Shown: positions 35,901 to 45,604 of the stretch, piece by piece | Layout of the letters: each line of letters begins with the position of its first letter | Numbering within the stretch: position 1 is the first letter of the stretch | Assembly (NCBI GenBank): GCA_029255685.2 | Contig: CM055312.2 | Location: 4,860,649-4,924,648 of the forward strand | From: Silene conica | Taxonomy: Eukaryota; Streptophyta; Magnoliopsida; Caryophyllales; Caryophyllaceae | DNA length: 64,000 nucleotides | Reading direction: 5' to 3' | Position numbers and translations under genes: made by a program | Notes under the pieces: generated by a model | Database searches by the model: none | Told to the model about the DNA's origin: nothing | What the model saw: only the letters and a program-made list of their open reading frames with translations

Positions 35901-37860
35901 TAAGTTTTGTGCTCTCTTGTCTTCAGATCGGTCAGAATACGAATAAGTTAGACATGCTTATAATAATGTAACTATAATAGTTGACCAATATCTTCAACAA
36001 CAAAAGGTGATAACCTAAACTTGTCTATTTATAGAGATGTTATTGGGGCAGATACAAGTTGATAACGTCCTGCACTTGTCCGAGTTGGGGCGTGAATGGG
36101 TAGAATTTTGACGGGTGGTTGGGTGGGGAAGGGTACAAAAATTTTACCCGCCATGGGTAGTGGGGCGGGTATGGTTTTTGCGTGTTACTCACTTCATACC
36201 CGCCTACCCGCCAATTATTATAAAAATTAATATCATTATTACATAATTTTACAAATATTATTTTGTTATAACTAAGACATAATGTTAAAAGTAGCTATTT
36301 TACAAGATATTTTAAAACTTTTTGGTAAATAACTAAAATTATATAAACAAACACGTGAAAATAGAAATTAATAGTGCGTAAACCAACCTGTACGAAAAAA
36401 GATCAGAAAATTATTATATGGTATAGCGGATTAATGGCTAGCTGAGGCGGGATGGTTTTGGAAACTTGTACCCGCCGTAGATGATGGGGCGGAAATGGGT
36501 ACGGGGTTTTCTTAATAAATACAGATACGGGGAGCTTATGTCCAGCACCGCCCGTCCCAATGACATCCCTATCCATCTGGGTTTTATTGAATTCCAGTAA
36601 AATGACCAAGAATAACGCCAAAATGGGAAAAACTTGTAAAATAACATTACAAACATACAAAAATAAATTGAAAAGCATACCTCCGCCGCCCATGCCAAAT
36701 ACACCAATAATGTAAACTTGATCATCCTGTAAAGCAACCATGATTTTACGCAAGAGTTCTTCTCTAGAATCCAAGCCCGCCATAAAGTCAGTAGGAATAG
36801 TGTCGAGTTCATCCGCTCTTTTATGCCTTGTCAATGGACCTGCAGGACATTCATCTATCATTGACTTGATGGCCTTCACCATGATTTCAGCTAATTCACT
36901 CATGTCATGACGATGACGACCCATTTCGAAGCGCACAATACACCAGCCGCAGTACCGGTGTGTCTTCCCATTCCCTTCAAATTGCTCATTTCCTGAACTC
37001 TTGTTCAAAGAATCTATAACTTCCAACCCTAGCTTTGCACCATCCGGCAGCTCCTTCTTGAAGTTGTCGTCATCCAAAAACGCCATCAAGCTTCCCACAT
37101 GTTTACGCCAAATCTTAACCTTCTCATTGACTACATTATTTTTATCAACGGGTAATAATTGGACATCCTCATCATGTTTAATGAGAGATAATTCCTCATT
37201 ATCGTCATCGTGGTCCAGATGTTCAACCTCCTGTCGGTTTATATCCTCTGCTCTAACCAAAATCTTAGCCATTTCACCATCATCTTTCTTGAGCTTCTCA
37301 AGATCCGTAGAGCTTAACATATTAACAGCGGCAATGGCAGCATCGTCTGTTTTTATAAACTTCTTAAACTCCTCGGAAATATCCTTCATAACTTCCCTGG
37401 CTATTTTGGCAACTTTCTTATAATCATCATCGTCCTCTGCATCGCCATCACTGTGTTGATTACACTTCTTCTTCACGACGTGGACTACAATGTCAAAAAT
37501 CTGTCTATCTTCCTTAAACAGCTTCTTTATAAAATGTTGGTCCATTATCTTGACTGCAATCTCGGCCACCCCGTCTTCCTTCATAAGCTTCTTCATTTCC
37601 TCCCTTTCGATCAATTTGTACAGACTTTTAAGCCAATTGGCAGTTTCTCTTGTCATCACCCGCAACCTCTCCTTGCCTTCAATCACTTCAGCATCAATGT
37701 CCTGTTTCTTTGAACATAATCTATCGAACTCTTTCAACAGATCAGACATGTTAGTTTCATAGGTGTTGATAAACTTAACATATTCTTGTATTCTATCAAC
37801 AATCAAAGTCTTAACAGGCCCTGCCACTGCTTTTACAGCATCTGATATCATCGCCGACAT
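26876..37860 (-). CDS. NLR-A: CC-NB-ARC-LRR immune receptor, six exons, predicted intact
   Basis: Intracellular NLR proteins sense pathogen effectors and trigger cell death through their N-terminal domain. Six exons with GT..AG borders join into one frame of 1,731 codons including the stop (1180+900+1343+441+1220+109 bp). Residues 1-85 are an RPS5/RPS2-like coiled coil. Residues 86-300 are an unusual insertion. Residues 386-694 are NB-ARC, with a P-loop split by intron 1 (GMGGGGKTT), kinase-2 IILDNVW, RNBS-B TTRERH, CGGLPLAI and the MHD-like IHD. Leucine-rich repeats fill about 720-1,690, and the last exon is acidic. I chose the ATG at 37,860 because it and the bases before it (GGGAGAGTAACA) are conserved in NLR-B; an upstream in-frame ATG at 37,881 is possible. 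The TNL class is excluded because no TIR domain is present. Confidence 0.85.
27111..28330 (-). CDS. NLR-A exon 5 (large C-terminal LRR block)
   Basis: The acceptor is TGTGCAG|ATT and the donor is CATAAAAG|GTATAA. The 1,220 bp encode repeated units of the form FPSLE.V.V..C..., for example LPSLESVKLYKCRMMLAFS, APKLSEVQLGQCPKMKWF and LPSLESVSISGGCDAMESF. Such aromatic/Cys-rich LRRs usually form the recognition surface. Confidence 0.85.
28423..28863 (-). CDS. NLR-A exon 4 (LRR)
   Basis: The acceptor is GTGGCAG|AGC and the donor is GACAAG|GTAATA. It encodes 147 codons with LESLYLVNNKTIVTLWS and LKDLSIFGCKGLQSLGSPSI, repeats of the irregular LRR type seen in RPS5-like proteins. Confidence 0.85.
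29407..30749 (-). CDS. NLR-A exon 3 (first LRR block)
   Basis: After TTTGGCAG it reads DKDGLTLIESIPRWMCKETF, the post-NB-ARC linker, then LRRs such as LKVLSLSDIDF, LKTLHLHHCKLKDI, LVNLLVLSLRGSSLEEL and LCHLRLLDMGDCKGVKSIP. It ends at AATGCAAAG|GTAAAT in phase 0. It is intact over 1,343 bp, while the NLR-B counterpart has one extra base relative to the expected phase. Confidence 0.88.
30750..32082 (-). other. NLR-A intron 2 with Stowaway MITE and tRNA-SINE-like fragment
   Basis: This 1,333-bp intron holds the MITE at 31,350-31,548. It also holds a tRNA-like piece near 31,882-31,955: GTGGTATAGTGGTAAAGGCT as an A-box-like sequence and GGGATCAATTCCC as a B-box-like sequence. The rest shows nothing recognisable. 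Confidence 0.6.
31350..31548. mobile_element. Stowaway MITE (199 bp) in NLR-A intron 2
   Basis: It starts CTCCCTCCCAGTC and ends GACTCGGAGGGAG, with TA on both sides (31,348-31,349 and 31,549-31,550). This is the Tc1/mariner Stowaway pattern. A diverged partial copy lies at about 46,625-46,792. Confidence 0.85.
32083..32982 (-). CDS. NLR-A exon 2 (NB-ARC)
   Basis: It begins after AATGCAG with GAAAAACAAC, completing Gly394 and then KTTLAKE. It carries kinase-2 KILIILDNVW, RNBS-B KLMITTRERH, GLPL CGGLPLAIVA, RNBS-D FFFLACLSPLD and IHDIVRAS in the MHD position. It ends at GATAAAG|GTAACC. It shares roughly three quarters of residues with the NLR-B exon. Confidence 0.9.
33145..33330 (+). repeat. 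hAT MITE fragment in NLR-A intron 1
   Basis: It begins TAGGGATGGCAACGAGTCGG, close to the hAT MITE terminus consensus seen in this window. GATCC/GGATC-rich interior sequence follows. No matching right terminus was found. Confidence 0.5.
33660..35220 (+). mobile_element. Internally deleted Athila-like gypsy element in NLR-A intron 1
   Basis: An LTR-end-like stretch (GAGCTCTCTGTGGAATTCGA near 33,700) leads to TTTTGGTGCTGTTGTCGGGG at 33,787. That sequence is close to the TTTGGCGCCGTTGCCGGGGA leader of Athila/Tat elements. Gag-like frames follow at 33,950-34,495 (EQFISQQMDEPFHDYLDRF; FIEEIHEIMAQNTKMMMEMN), with stops between them. A polypurine tract, AAGCTTGGGGGAGG, lies at about 35,203. No pol is present, so this is a short non-autonomous or deleted copy, antisense to the NLR. 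Confidence 0.6.
35824..35935. repeat. Stowaway-like MITE fragment
   Basis: It starts CTCCCTCCTACCC after a TA. The TCTCATTGTCTATTTTTG block occurs reversed at 45,510-45,590. The other end is missing. Confidence 0.5.
36090..36575. repeat. hAT MITE-like element next to the NLR-A exon 1 donor
   Basis: Several GGGCGGG/CCCGCC blocks occur between 36,110 and 36,550. The right terminus reads CCAATGACATCCCTA, matching the TAGGGATG-type end on the other strand. The left terminus is degenerate and no TSD was found. It lies about 100 bp inside intron 1. Confidence 0.5.
36681..37860 (-). CDS. NLR-A exon 1 (coiled coil, insertion, P-loop start)
   Basis: It encodes residues 1-393 and the first base of the split Gly codon. 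The donor reads GGCGGAG|GTATGC. Key stretches are VDRIQEYVKFINTYETNM (coiled coil), ETANWLKSLYKLIE (residues 72-85), duplicated helices 87-126 and 163-202, and RYCGWC (302-307), which corresponds to the C.GWC motif of RPS5-like proteins. The open frame runs on into the intron, but that part is TE sequence. Confidence 0.85.
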
Positions 37861-38339
37861 TGTTACTCTCCCAACACACACTCTTTATATATAGATATAA
37901 TTTTTTTTTTGTATTTTTTTTGAATTTGGCTGAAATAACTCACAAAAATAGGAAACAGTAAGCTAAAATTAGTAAGAACTGACAAAGATGAGTAATAAAT
38001 CGACAAATCAGTCAAGAAAAAAAAGAGAAAATATATAGTTCATGTTTTATAGCTTTTAAAAGACGATGAAAAAAAATGAAGAATCAGAGGATTTGATTAT
38101 TTGAACAAACACAATTAATTTCTTTCACTCGCTTTTAACTCTTTAAGTTCTTATGTCTAGAGACGGATTGTTGCAAGATTTAAATACAGTAATGGAATGC
38201 CGATTTGTTAATATTAAAGTCTCAACTTGATGGAAATTTATAAAATATGACCCAGATTTAAATAGACGAGCTTTTAAATAACGATTTTTTCTAACGTGTA
38301 CCCTAAGGGCATACATTAATAAATCGAATATGGAATAAT

Positions 38340-39564
38340 TCTTAAGATTGGACCATAATGGGTTGGGTATGGGTCTGAATTTTTTAGACCTACTCGGGTA
38401 TGGGTCGAGTATCGATCTTATATAAAAACTTCGGGTCCGGGTCCGGGTCCGGATCTTGATTTTGGAACCCTACCCGACCCTTAGACCCTTAGACCCTTAT
38501 ATTTATTAGAAAAAAAGAAACAGAAAAACAAAAAACACACATACGAACTTCAATAACCCAAATAATACACACAAACAGATGATCCTTACGGAGTATTAGT
38601 TATTACTAATATACAATACGCATATCCAAATAATCATTAAGAATAACGAGGAAATTGATGAAAATGATGAGTTTGGGTACGGTAAATGATATGATTTAGG
38701 GTCGGTTACGGGTAATGATCCAAAGAACCAAGACTTTTTAATAATTTAATCAAAACTTTGTAATTTAATTCGAATCTTGGTACACTTTATTGAATGACTC
38801 GTTAAGAAAAATTGGACACTAGGGTAGACCCTATCCGGACCCAAACCCATTAGGGTCGGGTATGGATCCATTAATTTTAGACCCTTTAGGGCCTGGTCGA
38901 ATATGAGTCTAAGGTTTTTTACTTCGGGTTGGGTCGGGTCTTACCGGACCCTACCCAGACCCTACCCATTGCCATTGTTTTGGTAAAAAATTACCAAGTT
39001 TGTTAATGTAAGGTTATAGTGATCTTATGACAAGGATATTCATTGTTTATATTTGGCAAATTGCAAAGTGAGAAGAAACAAAGTAAAAGGTGTTCTTATT
39101 CTTATTGAAATGAGTGGTTATTACAATGTTACATAGGTATTCTTGCTGAAATACAAGAGACTTGTTGGGCTATGAGGGTGTTCCTGCTGAAATGTAAGGG
39201 GTTTTTCCTAAGTGGTCTCCTTCTAGGTCGGATATGGGTTAGCCTCCATCATAAGTGAGCTCCCTATTTATAGTGCATGAAAGTCTTTGGGTCCGTTGGG
39301 CATGGACTGCTGGGCTCAAAGTAGCCGTTTTTTGCTGATGACGTCCTCCCCCATCACTTGGACTGATCATCTTGGGCTTAACTAAGTTATTGGGTTGCTT
39401 GTCTTGTTCAACACACTTCTCATATGTGTTTCCTTGTGACAATAAGTCAAGGGCTGAGATTCACTCTTGGCCTTTGATCCGTGCACACCAAGATCCTCCA
39501 ATGCTGCGCTGCCACGTGGCGTGGGCCAAATAATGTTAATTTTGGGGCCCAACAGCCATCCCTA
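38340..39564. mobile_element. hAT MITE interrupted by a solo LTR
   Basis: GGGT/ACCC-rich sequence from about 38,340 ends in CCCATTGCCAT, then a 579-bp LTR, then CCCTA. Joined, this would be the normal CCATTGCCATCCCTA terminus of the hAT MITE family. The left terminus is degenerate (ACCATAATGGGTTGGG) and the 8-bp TSD was not found. Confidence 0.6.
38976..39554 (-). mobile_element. Solo copia-like LTR (579 bp)
   Basis: On the minus strand it starts TGTTGGGCCCC and ends TTACCAAAACA. It carries a TATA box CTATAAATAGGG (plus coordinates about 39,265-39,277). The 5-bp duplication GCCAT lies at 38,971-38,975 and 39,555-39,559. There is no internal sequence. A related end, TTTTGGTAAAAAATTACC, occurs at 42,549. 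Confidence 0.85.
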
Positions 39565-39759
39565 CCGCAGAAGCGACAATCGGCTTAATTGTCTACTACT
39601 TGTATTATTCGCTTACATAATCAACATTTAAAAATTAAAATTCAATTAGGATTGATAAAGAAGAAGAAAATAATTGATCTATTCTGACAGTAGGATATAA
39701 TTAGAATAAACCCAATTGTAGATGAGTAAAGAACACAAATAGCACGCAAAAGTATAACA

Positions 39760-39870
39760 CAAATTCATGTGGTCCCCTTTTTCCACTAACTCGTTTCATA
39801 TTCATTTTATCTCACAAAATATCCGTCATAAATAACGACCCGTCGCAAGCAAGACTTACTATTAAAAGAA
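39760..39870. repeat. MITE-like repeat shared with 22,340-22,500
   Basis: It shares TTCATGTGGTCCCCTTT, a TTTTATCTCACAAA block and GACCCGTCGCAAGCAAGACT with the other copy. Termini were not defined. Confidence 0.5.
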
Positions 39871-40820
39871 TTCGTTGAGTGTTAAGAGATTACAGCATAC
39901 TTGTGACCTCTTCCATAAAAACCAAGTGGAAGAAGGGTTGTGACTACTGACTGGTGAGACGTCACAAGCTTGTCACAGTTACAGGTAAGACTATTTGATT
40001 GTGATAACCGTAATATTAGACTATATTTTTGTTGATGTTGACATACCCAATTCACAAATTCTCATTTCAAACCGTAATCATTATAAAGACGGCTCAAATA
40101 CAGACTAAATCACCTTATTTGTCACATAGAAAATGACAATTTTCTTTATAAGCCCCACTCGGTGTATTTGATCCATCTTAAGTTTAAGACGGATAATACT
40201 TGTCTTAAGCAAGACTTACTGTCCAATTTAATCTTGCCTTCAAATTCTTATTTCAGGTTTAGTCACTCTTAATCAAGATTAGTTGATTTTTTGTTGTCCA
40301 AGAACTCGAGTCAATTTGCGTCATTAATGTAAAGATACCAAGGGGTAAACTTAGATAACAGTTGGGGGTAGGAGCTTCTTGAACTTAAAATTAGTTTTCC
40401 TTTATTATAAATAAAATATTTACTTTTCTGATTTCCCAAAACACAATTCTAGATTTTCTGAAAAAATAGATTGCTAAATCTTCAAAGCATACCTTCTTCT
40501 TTCATTAGGTTTCTCTTGTGACACGGGACGGCTCGAATACATCCACTAAATTAGATAATACAAGAATAACTTGAGAAGATCCTGTCGGAATAGTTGACTT
40601 TGTTGTTTGTTGTCGTCGACGAACCAGATGTATTTATGCTAATAATATCTAGGTAACAATTAAAATAGTACCCATTTATATTGACTAGATCTCAGTATTC
40701 TCTTGTTTATATATCAAAGAAGCAACAATCGTGCTTAGTTATTCACAAGTCTGCTTCACAATCACATATTAAAAATAAAAATCAGTTACGATTTATCTAT
40801 AATGGTACTCTGCAATAGAT
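39871..40820. other. Gene-poor spacer
   Basis: AT-rich, with AAGACGG-type repeat debris near 40,170-40,220. No gene or structured element was recognised. Confidence 0.4.
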
Positions 40821-41088
40821 TGTTTGAAATTACCAATTCAAGCAATGGAGTAATAAAATAGTACCAATTCCAGACAAATAATGCACAAACAGACAAAAAC
40901 AACAATAATTAAAATAAGTTGAATTACTATTAGAAATTGAGAAAATGAGAGTAAATGATAACTGAGATTTGGGTAAGGCTGTAAGCCAGATTTTATTGAA
41001 TGAATAAAAACGTTTATACAACTCTAGTTATATACTACAACTACTTCAACAACCTTTGTCATACATGCTAACATAAAGATATACACAA

Positions 41089-42209
41089 CTAGGTTGTAAC
41101 CCGTGACATTCACGGGTCTGTTTTTTAAACTTTAGATGAATATAGTTAATAATATTTGAGATAAGCAAATTAATTATTTACTGTGGCCTGTTTTTAACTT
41201 TAAATGAATACCGTAATTAATAATATCAAAGAAAGCTGATTAATTATATACATATAAATAAATTTTGAATTATTTATGACATATGTACGGTATACATGAG
41301 CTATCATATAGTTGTTCATTAAGATGATCAAGACTTACAATAGAATTTGTATACATTTAATTACTCATTGCACCATTTTTAAAATATGTAACCCATATAT
41401 AAAATAATGTTTTATACGAAGTATTACATATCGTACAATAAAAGCAAAACGTAAATAATCTGATGAGACGTGAGTAATAAATGTATAGTTGGGTTAAAAA
41501 ACGTATGTTTAATTATATTTATTAAAGATGTTCATATAATAAATAACAGTTATTACGCGCGACATCTTACACGAAGACATTCCAAAATTATTAAATGACC
41601 ACTCATTTACTATTTACTATATTAAATAAATACTCCGTAGTTGTTAAAATGTTTCGCATTCACGTGAATAGTCAGATGTCTTACAATAAATCGAAAATGT
41701 AGTCTAATAAATCACGACGCTCACATAAGTGTATATACCGACGAAGAGTAATTATTCCGACCCATATTTAATAACGATTAAACCATAAAAAAATGTAGTC
41801 TAAAAAATTCTTGTAGGTATTCCGACCCGTAATTATTCCGACCCATATGTAAATCGAAAATGTAGTCTAAAAAATACTTGTAGGTATTTTTTTGTTCGGT
41901 GATTATGGATTGGTAACTCTAGGATTTAGGCCGTGCTACGGAATTAATCTTCAGCCAAAACTGTCATTATTTATTGTTTCAATATATGGAATGAAATCTT
42001 GTGATTCCATAGATTTAGTCCGTGAAATCTTGGAATAGTTATTATACCATTATACCATATCTTGAATGTTATTGGACAATAGCTCTAGGATGAATCTAAT
42101 TGGACAATAGCTCTAGGATGCTTTACAACGCGACACGTAGGACAAAGCTTTTTTCTAGTGATGCCACGTCAGCAGCTTGACTTCTGCATTAGATAAATAT
42201 ATGATAAGA
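41089..42209 (-). mobile_element. Non-autonomous Helitron inserted in a copia LTR
   Basis: Read on the minus strand, the element starts TCTTATCATATATTTATCTA and ends with CTAG. Just inside the CTAG end is a perfect 8-bp hairpin (ACCCGTGA, loop CAT, TCACGGGT; plus 41,100-41,118). It is flanked by A and T without duplication, which is exactly the Helitron insertion rule (5' TC, 3' hairpin then CTRR, A^T target). The 1,121 bp contain no Rep/helicase, so it depends on an autonomous partner. Sequence on both sides belongs to a copia 3' end. Confidence 0.75.
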
Positions 42210-42264
42210 TCGTAACAACATATACATGTGGATATTACGGAATATATATTCAAGGAATATATTT

Positions 42265-42545
42265 CTATACTCCCCTTAAGTTGGAGTTGTCGGTAATCGA
42301 ATGGCCAACTTACGAGATACATATGCAAAAGCTTCTCCTCCAACAGCCTTTGTGAAAATGTCAGCGATTTGTTCTTTGCTTCGTACATAGCACATTCATT
42401 GGTTGGTTATGATGACCGTCTTGATAACGTACAACGGGCATAGTCAGAGTCCGAGTAACCATGGAGTTGTAGCTCCGAATTGCGATCCATAACAATCCTT
42501 TTTCCCGGATTTCCTTTGATGAAGTGAACTAGACGTAGTGCCGAA
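42265..42545 (-). pseudogene. copia RNase H fragment
   Basis: Minus-strand translation gives VHFIKGNPGKRIVMD, then LQLHGYSDSDYARC, and after an internal deletion [23 protein letters not shown] and a stop. The purine tract TTAAGGGGAG follows. These are the conserved RNase H and C-terminal motifs of plant copia pol. The adjacent copia LTR is interrupted by the Helitron and continues at about 40,830-41,088. Confidence 0.65.
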
Positions 42546-42546
42546 T

Positions 42547-42848
42547 AGTTTTGGTAAAAAATTACCGAGTGTCGAATGTTAGATTGTGGGTTAAAATAAC
42601 CTATCTGTGACCTATGAATGTTTATTGAAATGGGAATAATAACGAAGAAAAATGAATGACCTGAATAATTTTGATGACGCGGAAAACCCGTTTGAGGGAA
42701 ACAACCGCGGAGAGATGGAATCCCACCAAGTTTCTACTATAATATCGTAGGAGAGTACAGAGAATAATGTAAGTATGAGAGTATTTTGTGCTATTCGAAT
42801 GAGCCAAATCTCATGCCTTATGCTCCTTCTGCTCACCTTTTATAGGGC
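42547..42848 (-). repeat. copia LTR fragment truncated by a LINE
   Basis: It begins (plus) GTTTTGGTAAAAAATTACC, like the LTR at 38,976. It has a TATA-like TTTATAGGG near 42,837 and stops where the LINE A-tail begins. Confidence 0.5.
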
Positions 42849-44050
42849 GAAGCCTCTTAACTGTTTTTTTTGGTAAAGAAGAGGAGGTAGTATAAACTTA
42901 AAGGAAGAAAAAAGCAAGCAAAACAAACAAAGCAAACATACTACAAGCTACTGACAACTAAAAAAACGAAGCTAACAAATAGAATCAGGGACCAAGCGAG
43001 GCTAGGCAACCCCACTGATGTCTTGTTGCGCTAACTTAAGCAGCTAGCTCGGAACATTCGACAGATCAAACCGTATCAAATTTTGCATTTGTGTTACTCC
43101 ATGGTTAGCTAACCAGTCCGCGCACCCATTAACCTCTCTATAGGTATGATGCATCTCCACCCTCCACGGTGAGTCTCGGATGAAAGATTGACAAATTTTG
43201 ACCATATGTATATGAGCTGTTGGGACACCCTCCATGAAGCCCATCATCGTCTTCGAGTCTGTTTGGATAATAATCTTTTCAAATCTTCGCTCCGTTGCAA
43301 TCATCAGTCCTCTTTTTAGCGCCATCAATTCGGCTTGGGTAACAGTTGCTTCTCCCAACCGTTCTGCAAAAGCTTCTATAATTTGTCCCGATGTACTTCT
43401 AAAAATTCCTCCCGCCCCAACCATACCTGGATTCCCTTTCGAAGCGCCATCTATGTTCAATGTTACCCAACTGTCCGGAGGTGCTAACCAACGAACAAAA
43501 ATCTCTACTTTCTTCTTCCCCAAACCATACTCCAAAAGTCTGTTTTCCTCTGCTTGTATGACTTCCTTCATCCTATGCAACAAGAAAGTATATTTCTCAT
43601 CCACTATACGTCTTCTTCTCTGTCGAAAACCCGACAATTCCGCCATTTTCATAACCACCAAGTTACCACTGCAAACTTCGTAGCCCAATTTTCCATACCC
43701 TTTGAACTCTTTCGCGATAGGTTTTGTATAACCCATTCCGGAATCGAATTCGACTCGTGAAAGTAATGTTCTCTTTTTACAGGAAATAACGTCCATACTT
43801 TTCTAACCTCATCACAATGTCGCAGCAGGTGCAACGCTGTTTCATTGAAATTGCCACAGGTTCCATATTTTGGGTTATCTGTCAAATTCCGTCTAGCTCG
43901 ATTGACATTCGACATCATCCTATCATGTAACAATAGCCATAAGAACACTCTCATACGTTGAGGAGCCTATGTCTTCAACGAAAATTTCCAGTAAGACTCT
44001 GATTCTTCAAACGATTCATCCCGAATTATTCTTATAGCCGATTTAATAGT
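42849..44050 (-). mobile_element. 5'-truncated LINE (zf-RVT and RNase H end of ORF2)
   Basis: On the minus strand a zinc-binding region (FLWLLLHDRMMSNVNRARR, then CGNFNETALHLLRHC; about 43,954-43,790) is followed by an RNase H-like domain in another frame (WVTLNIDGASKGNPGMVGAG, AELMALKRG, IIIQTDSKTMM, DWLANHG; 43,550-43,070). Its stop lies near 43,044 and an A-run (plus-strand T-run) at 42,842-42,849. This is the C-terminal end of a plant LINE ORF2, which primes on nicked DNA. A frameshift separates the two domains, so it is dead. Confidence 0.75.
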
Positions 44051-44054
44051 GAAG

Positions 44055-44125
44055 CAGAACAACAACAATTTTTTGGCACAGAAGCAGAACACCAACAATT
44101 TTTTGGCACAGAAGCAGAAGAACAA
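44055..44125. repeat. 31-bp tandem repeat, about 2.3 copies
   Basis: GAAGCAGAACAACAACAATT plus TTTTGGCACA is repeated with one or two changes, then partially a third time. Confidence 0.7.
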
Positions 44126-44589
44126 TGACAAGCAAACCAGAAGCATATCAACAACAATATTTTGTTAGAGAAGCATAACAGCAATGATATCAACAACAAT
44201 TTGTACTTAATTTAATGGCTTTTGATGTTAGAACTTTTTTTTGCTACTCTATGGTCATGTTTGGCACAGGTATGATCATTTCAGAAATGAATTGAGTAAA
44301 ACATAGCTTTAATAAACAACAACAATGCTGACATTGTTGTCCAAACACAGCCTCATCACTACAAAGAAGGTGGTGGCATTGTGTCTGAACAACAAGATCA
44401 GTAGGCCAATATTTTTCACCCTCAAATACAGTAATCATTGGGCTAACTTGCTCAGGACTTTCAAAAACAGCAGTTTATCATCACTAGTCCAACAGAGAAA
44501 CCAAAATAACCAGAAGTTTATCATCACTAGTCCATTAAATAAATAAAACAGGAACTTAATTAAAGTAAAAGAAGAAGAATCAACCTCCC

Positions 44590-45095
44590 TTATGTTTCAT
44601 CCTCGGCATTTGGACCAAATCCAGGCCAGTACTTTGATAGTTCCCCGATAAACCAGTCCGTAATGGCCGGACTTGATCGTATGGCCATTGCATCTAACAT
44701 TTCGTCAGATTTACCAACAACAAGGCGACATGCATGACATTCTCCCCTCTCCTTTTTGGCCTCCTCAATCTCATACTCCAATAAGATCTCAAATTTAGGC
44801 CAATAACGGCATAATTCAAACATAAACTCTAATCGATTTTCCGGCAACGATTTACGCTAGTCTAACCAAGCCATCGCCTTCCTCTCCCTCTCTTCTTTAT
44901 CATTACTCACCCTCATCCTCACCTCCTCCTCCTTATCTTTAATAATCAAACCATCAATCAAATCAAGACCAACAACCGCATCAACGAATCAGAAATAACA
45001 ACCTCATCATGACCATCACTATCGTATAAATCCTCGTACTGCCTCTCAAGAGCACGAAGATAAAAAACAGCTGAAGCAGAACCAACAACCTCCAT
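44590..45095 (-). pseudogene. Decayed gene of unknown function
   Basis: A minus-strand start at 45,095 gives MEVVGSASAVFYLRALERQY, then an acidic stretch. A frame change leads into KDKEEEVRMRVSNDKEERER and MAWLD, and an in-frame TAG precedes RKSLPENRLEFMFELCRYWP. The last part, 44,847-44,590, stays open to PGFGPNAEDET. I do not recognise the family. Coherent protein-like sequence across one frameshift and one stop suggests a decayed host or captured gene rather than a chance ORF. Confidence 0.4.
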
Positions 45096-45149
45096 AATTA
45101 ATCAAAAATTAAAATATATCAGACTTGATGATTTCAGAGGCGGAAGAGA

Positions 45150-45345
45150 GGAGATAAGAAGATGATAAGTATTGTAAAAAAGGGGAAGAGAGGTGTTCAG
45201 AAGATGAGGGATAAGATGATTGAAGAGGAGGAAGAGAGAAGATCAGAGATGATGACTGAAGAGGCGGAAGAGAGAAGATCAGAGAAGATGAAGATGAGGA
45301 ATGAAGAGGCGGAAGAGAGAAGGTTCCAGAGAATGGGATTTTAGG
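45150..45345 (+). repeat. GA-rich tandem repeat
   Basis: The unit GAGGCGGAAGAGAGAAGATC with variants is repeated about four times. The open frame across it encodes only Glu/Arg/Met and is not taken as a gene. Confidence 0.6.
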
Positions 45346-45604
45346 GTTAGGGGTTAATAAACGGCGGGAATGGTTAGGGTTAATAGGTTTTGGTTTGGGT
45401 TATTAGTGGGTTAATAAAAGATTTGGGTTGATTAATGTTTTCTTAATTGTGGGGTGGGTTGTAATATATGCAAAAGTATAAGGGTAGTCTAGTCTATTCA
45501 CAACCCAAAACATTAACAAAAATAGACAATGAGACATTTTGGTGAATAGACGGAAATGGGCAATGAGACAATTATTACGAATAGGAGGGAGTATTAAACA
45601 ATTA

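Larger units (their letters stand above)
32983..36680 (-). other. NLR-A intron 1, 3.7 kb, loaded with transposons
   Basis: This phase-1 intron lies within the P-loop coding sequence. It contains hAT-MITE remnants and an internally deleted Athila-like element in antisense orientation. The NLR-B counterpart is 1,113 bp, so the difference is TE growth. Confidence 0.8.

Noticed and set aside
36403..36680. C-terminal extension of the NLR-A exon 1 open frame
   Set aside because: It is read-through into intron 1 and hAT MITE sequence. The GT donor, conserved phase and KTT continuation in exon 2 show the true junction.
45162..45344. Glu/Arg-rich 60-residue ORF
   Set aside because: It is the translation of a GA-rich tandem repeat without a gene context.
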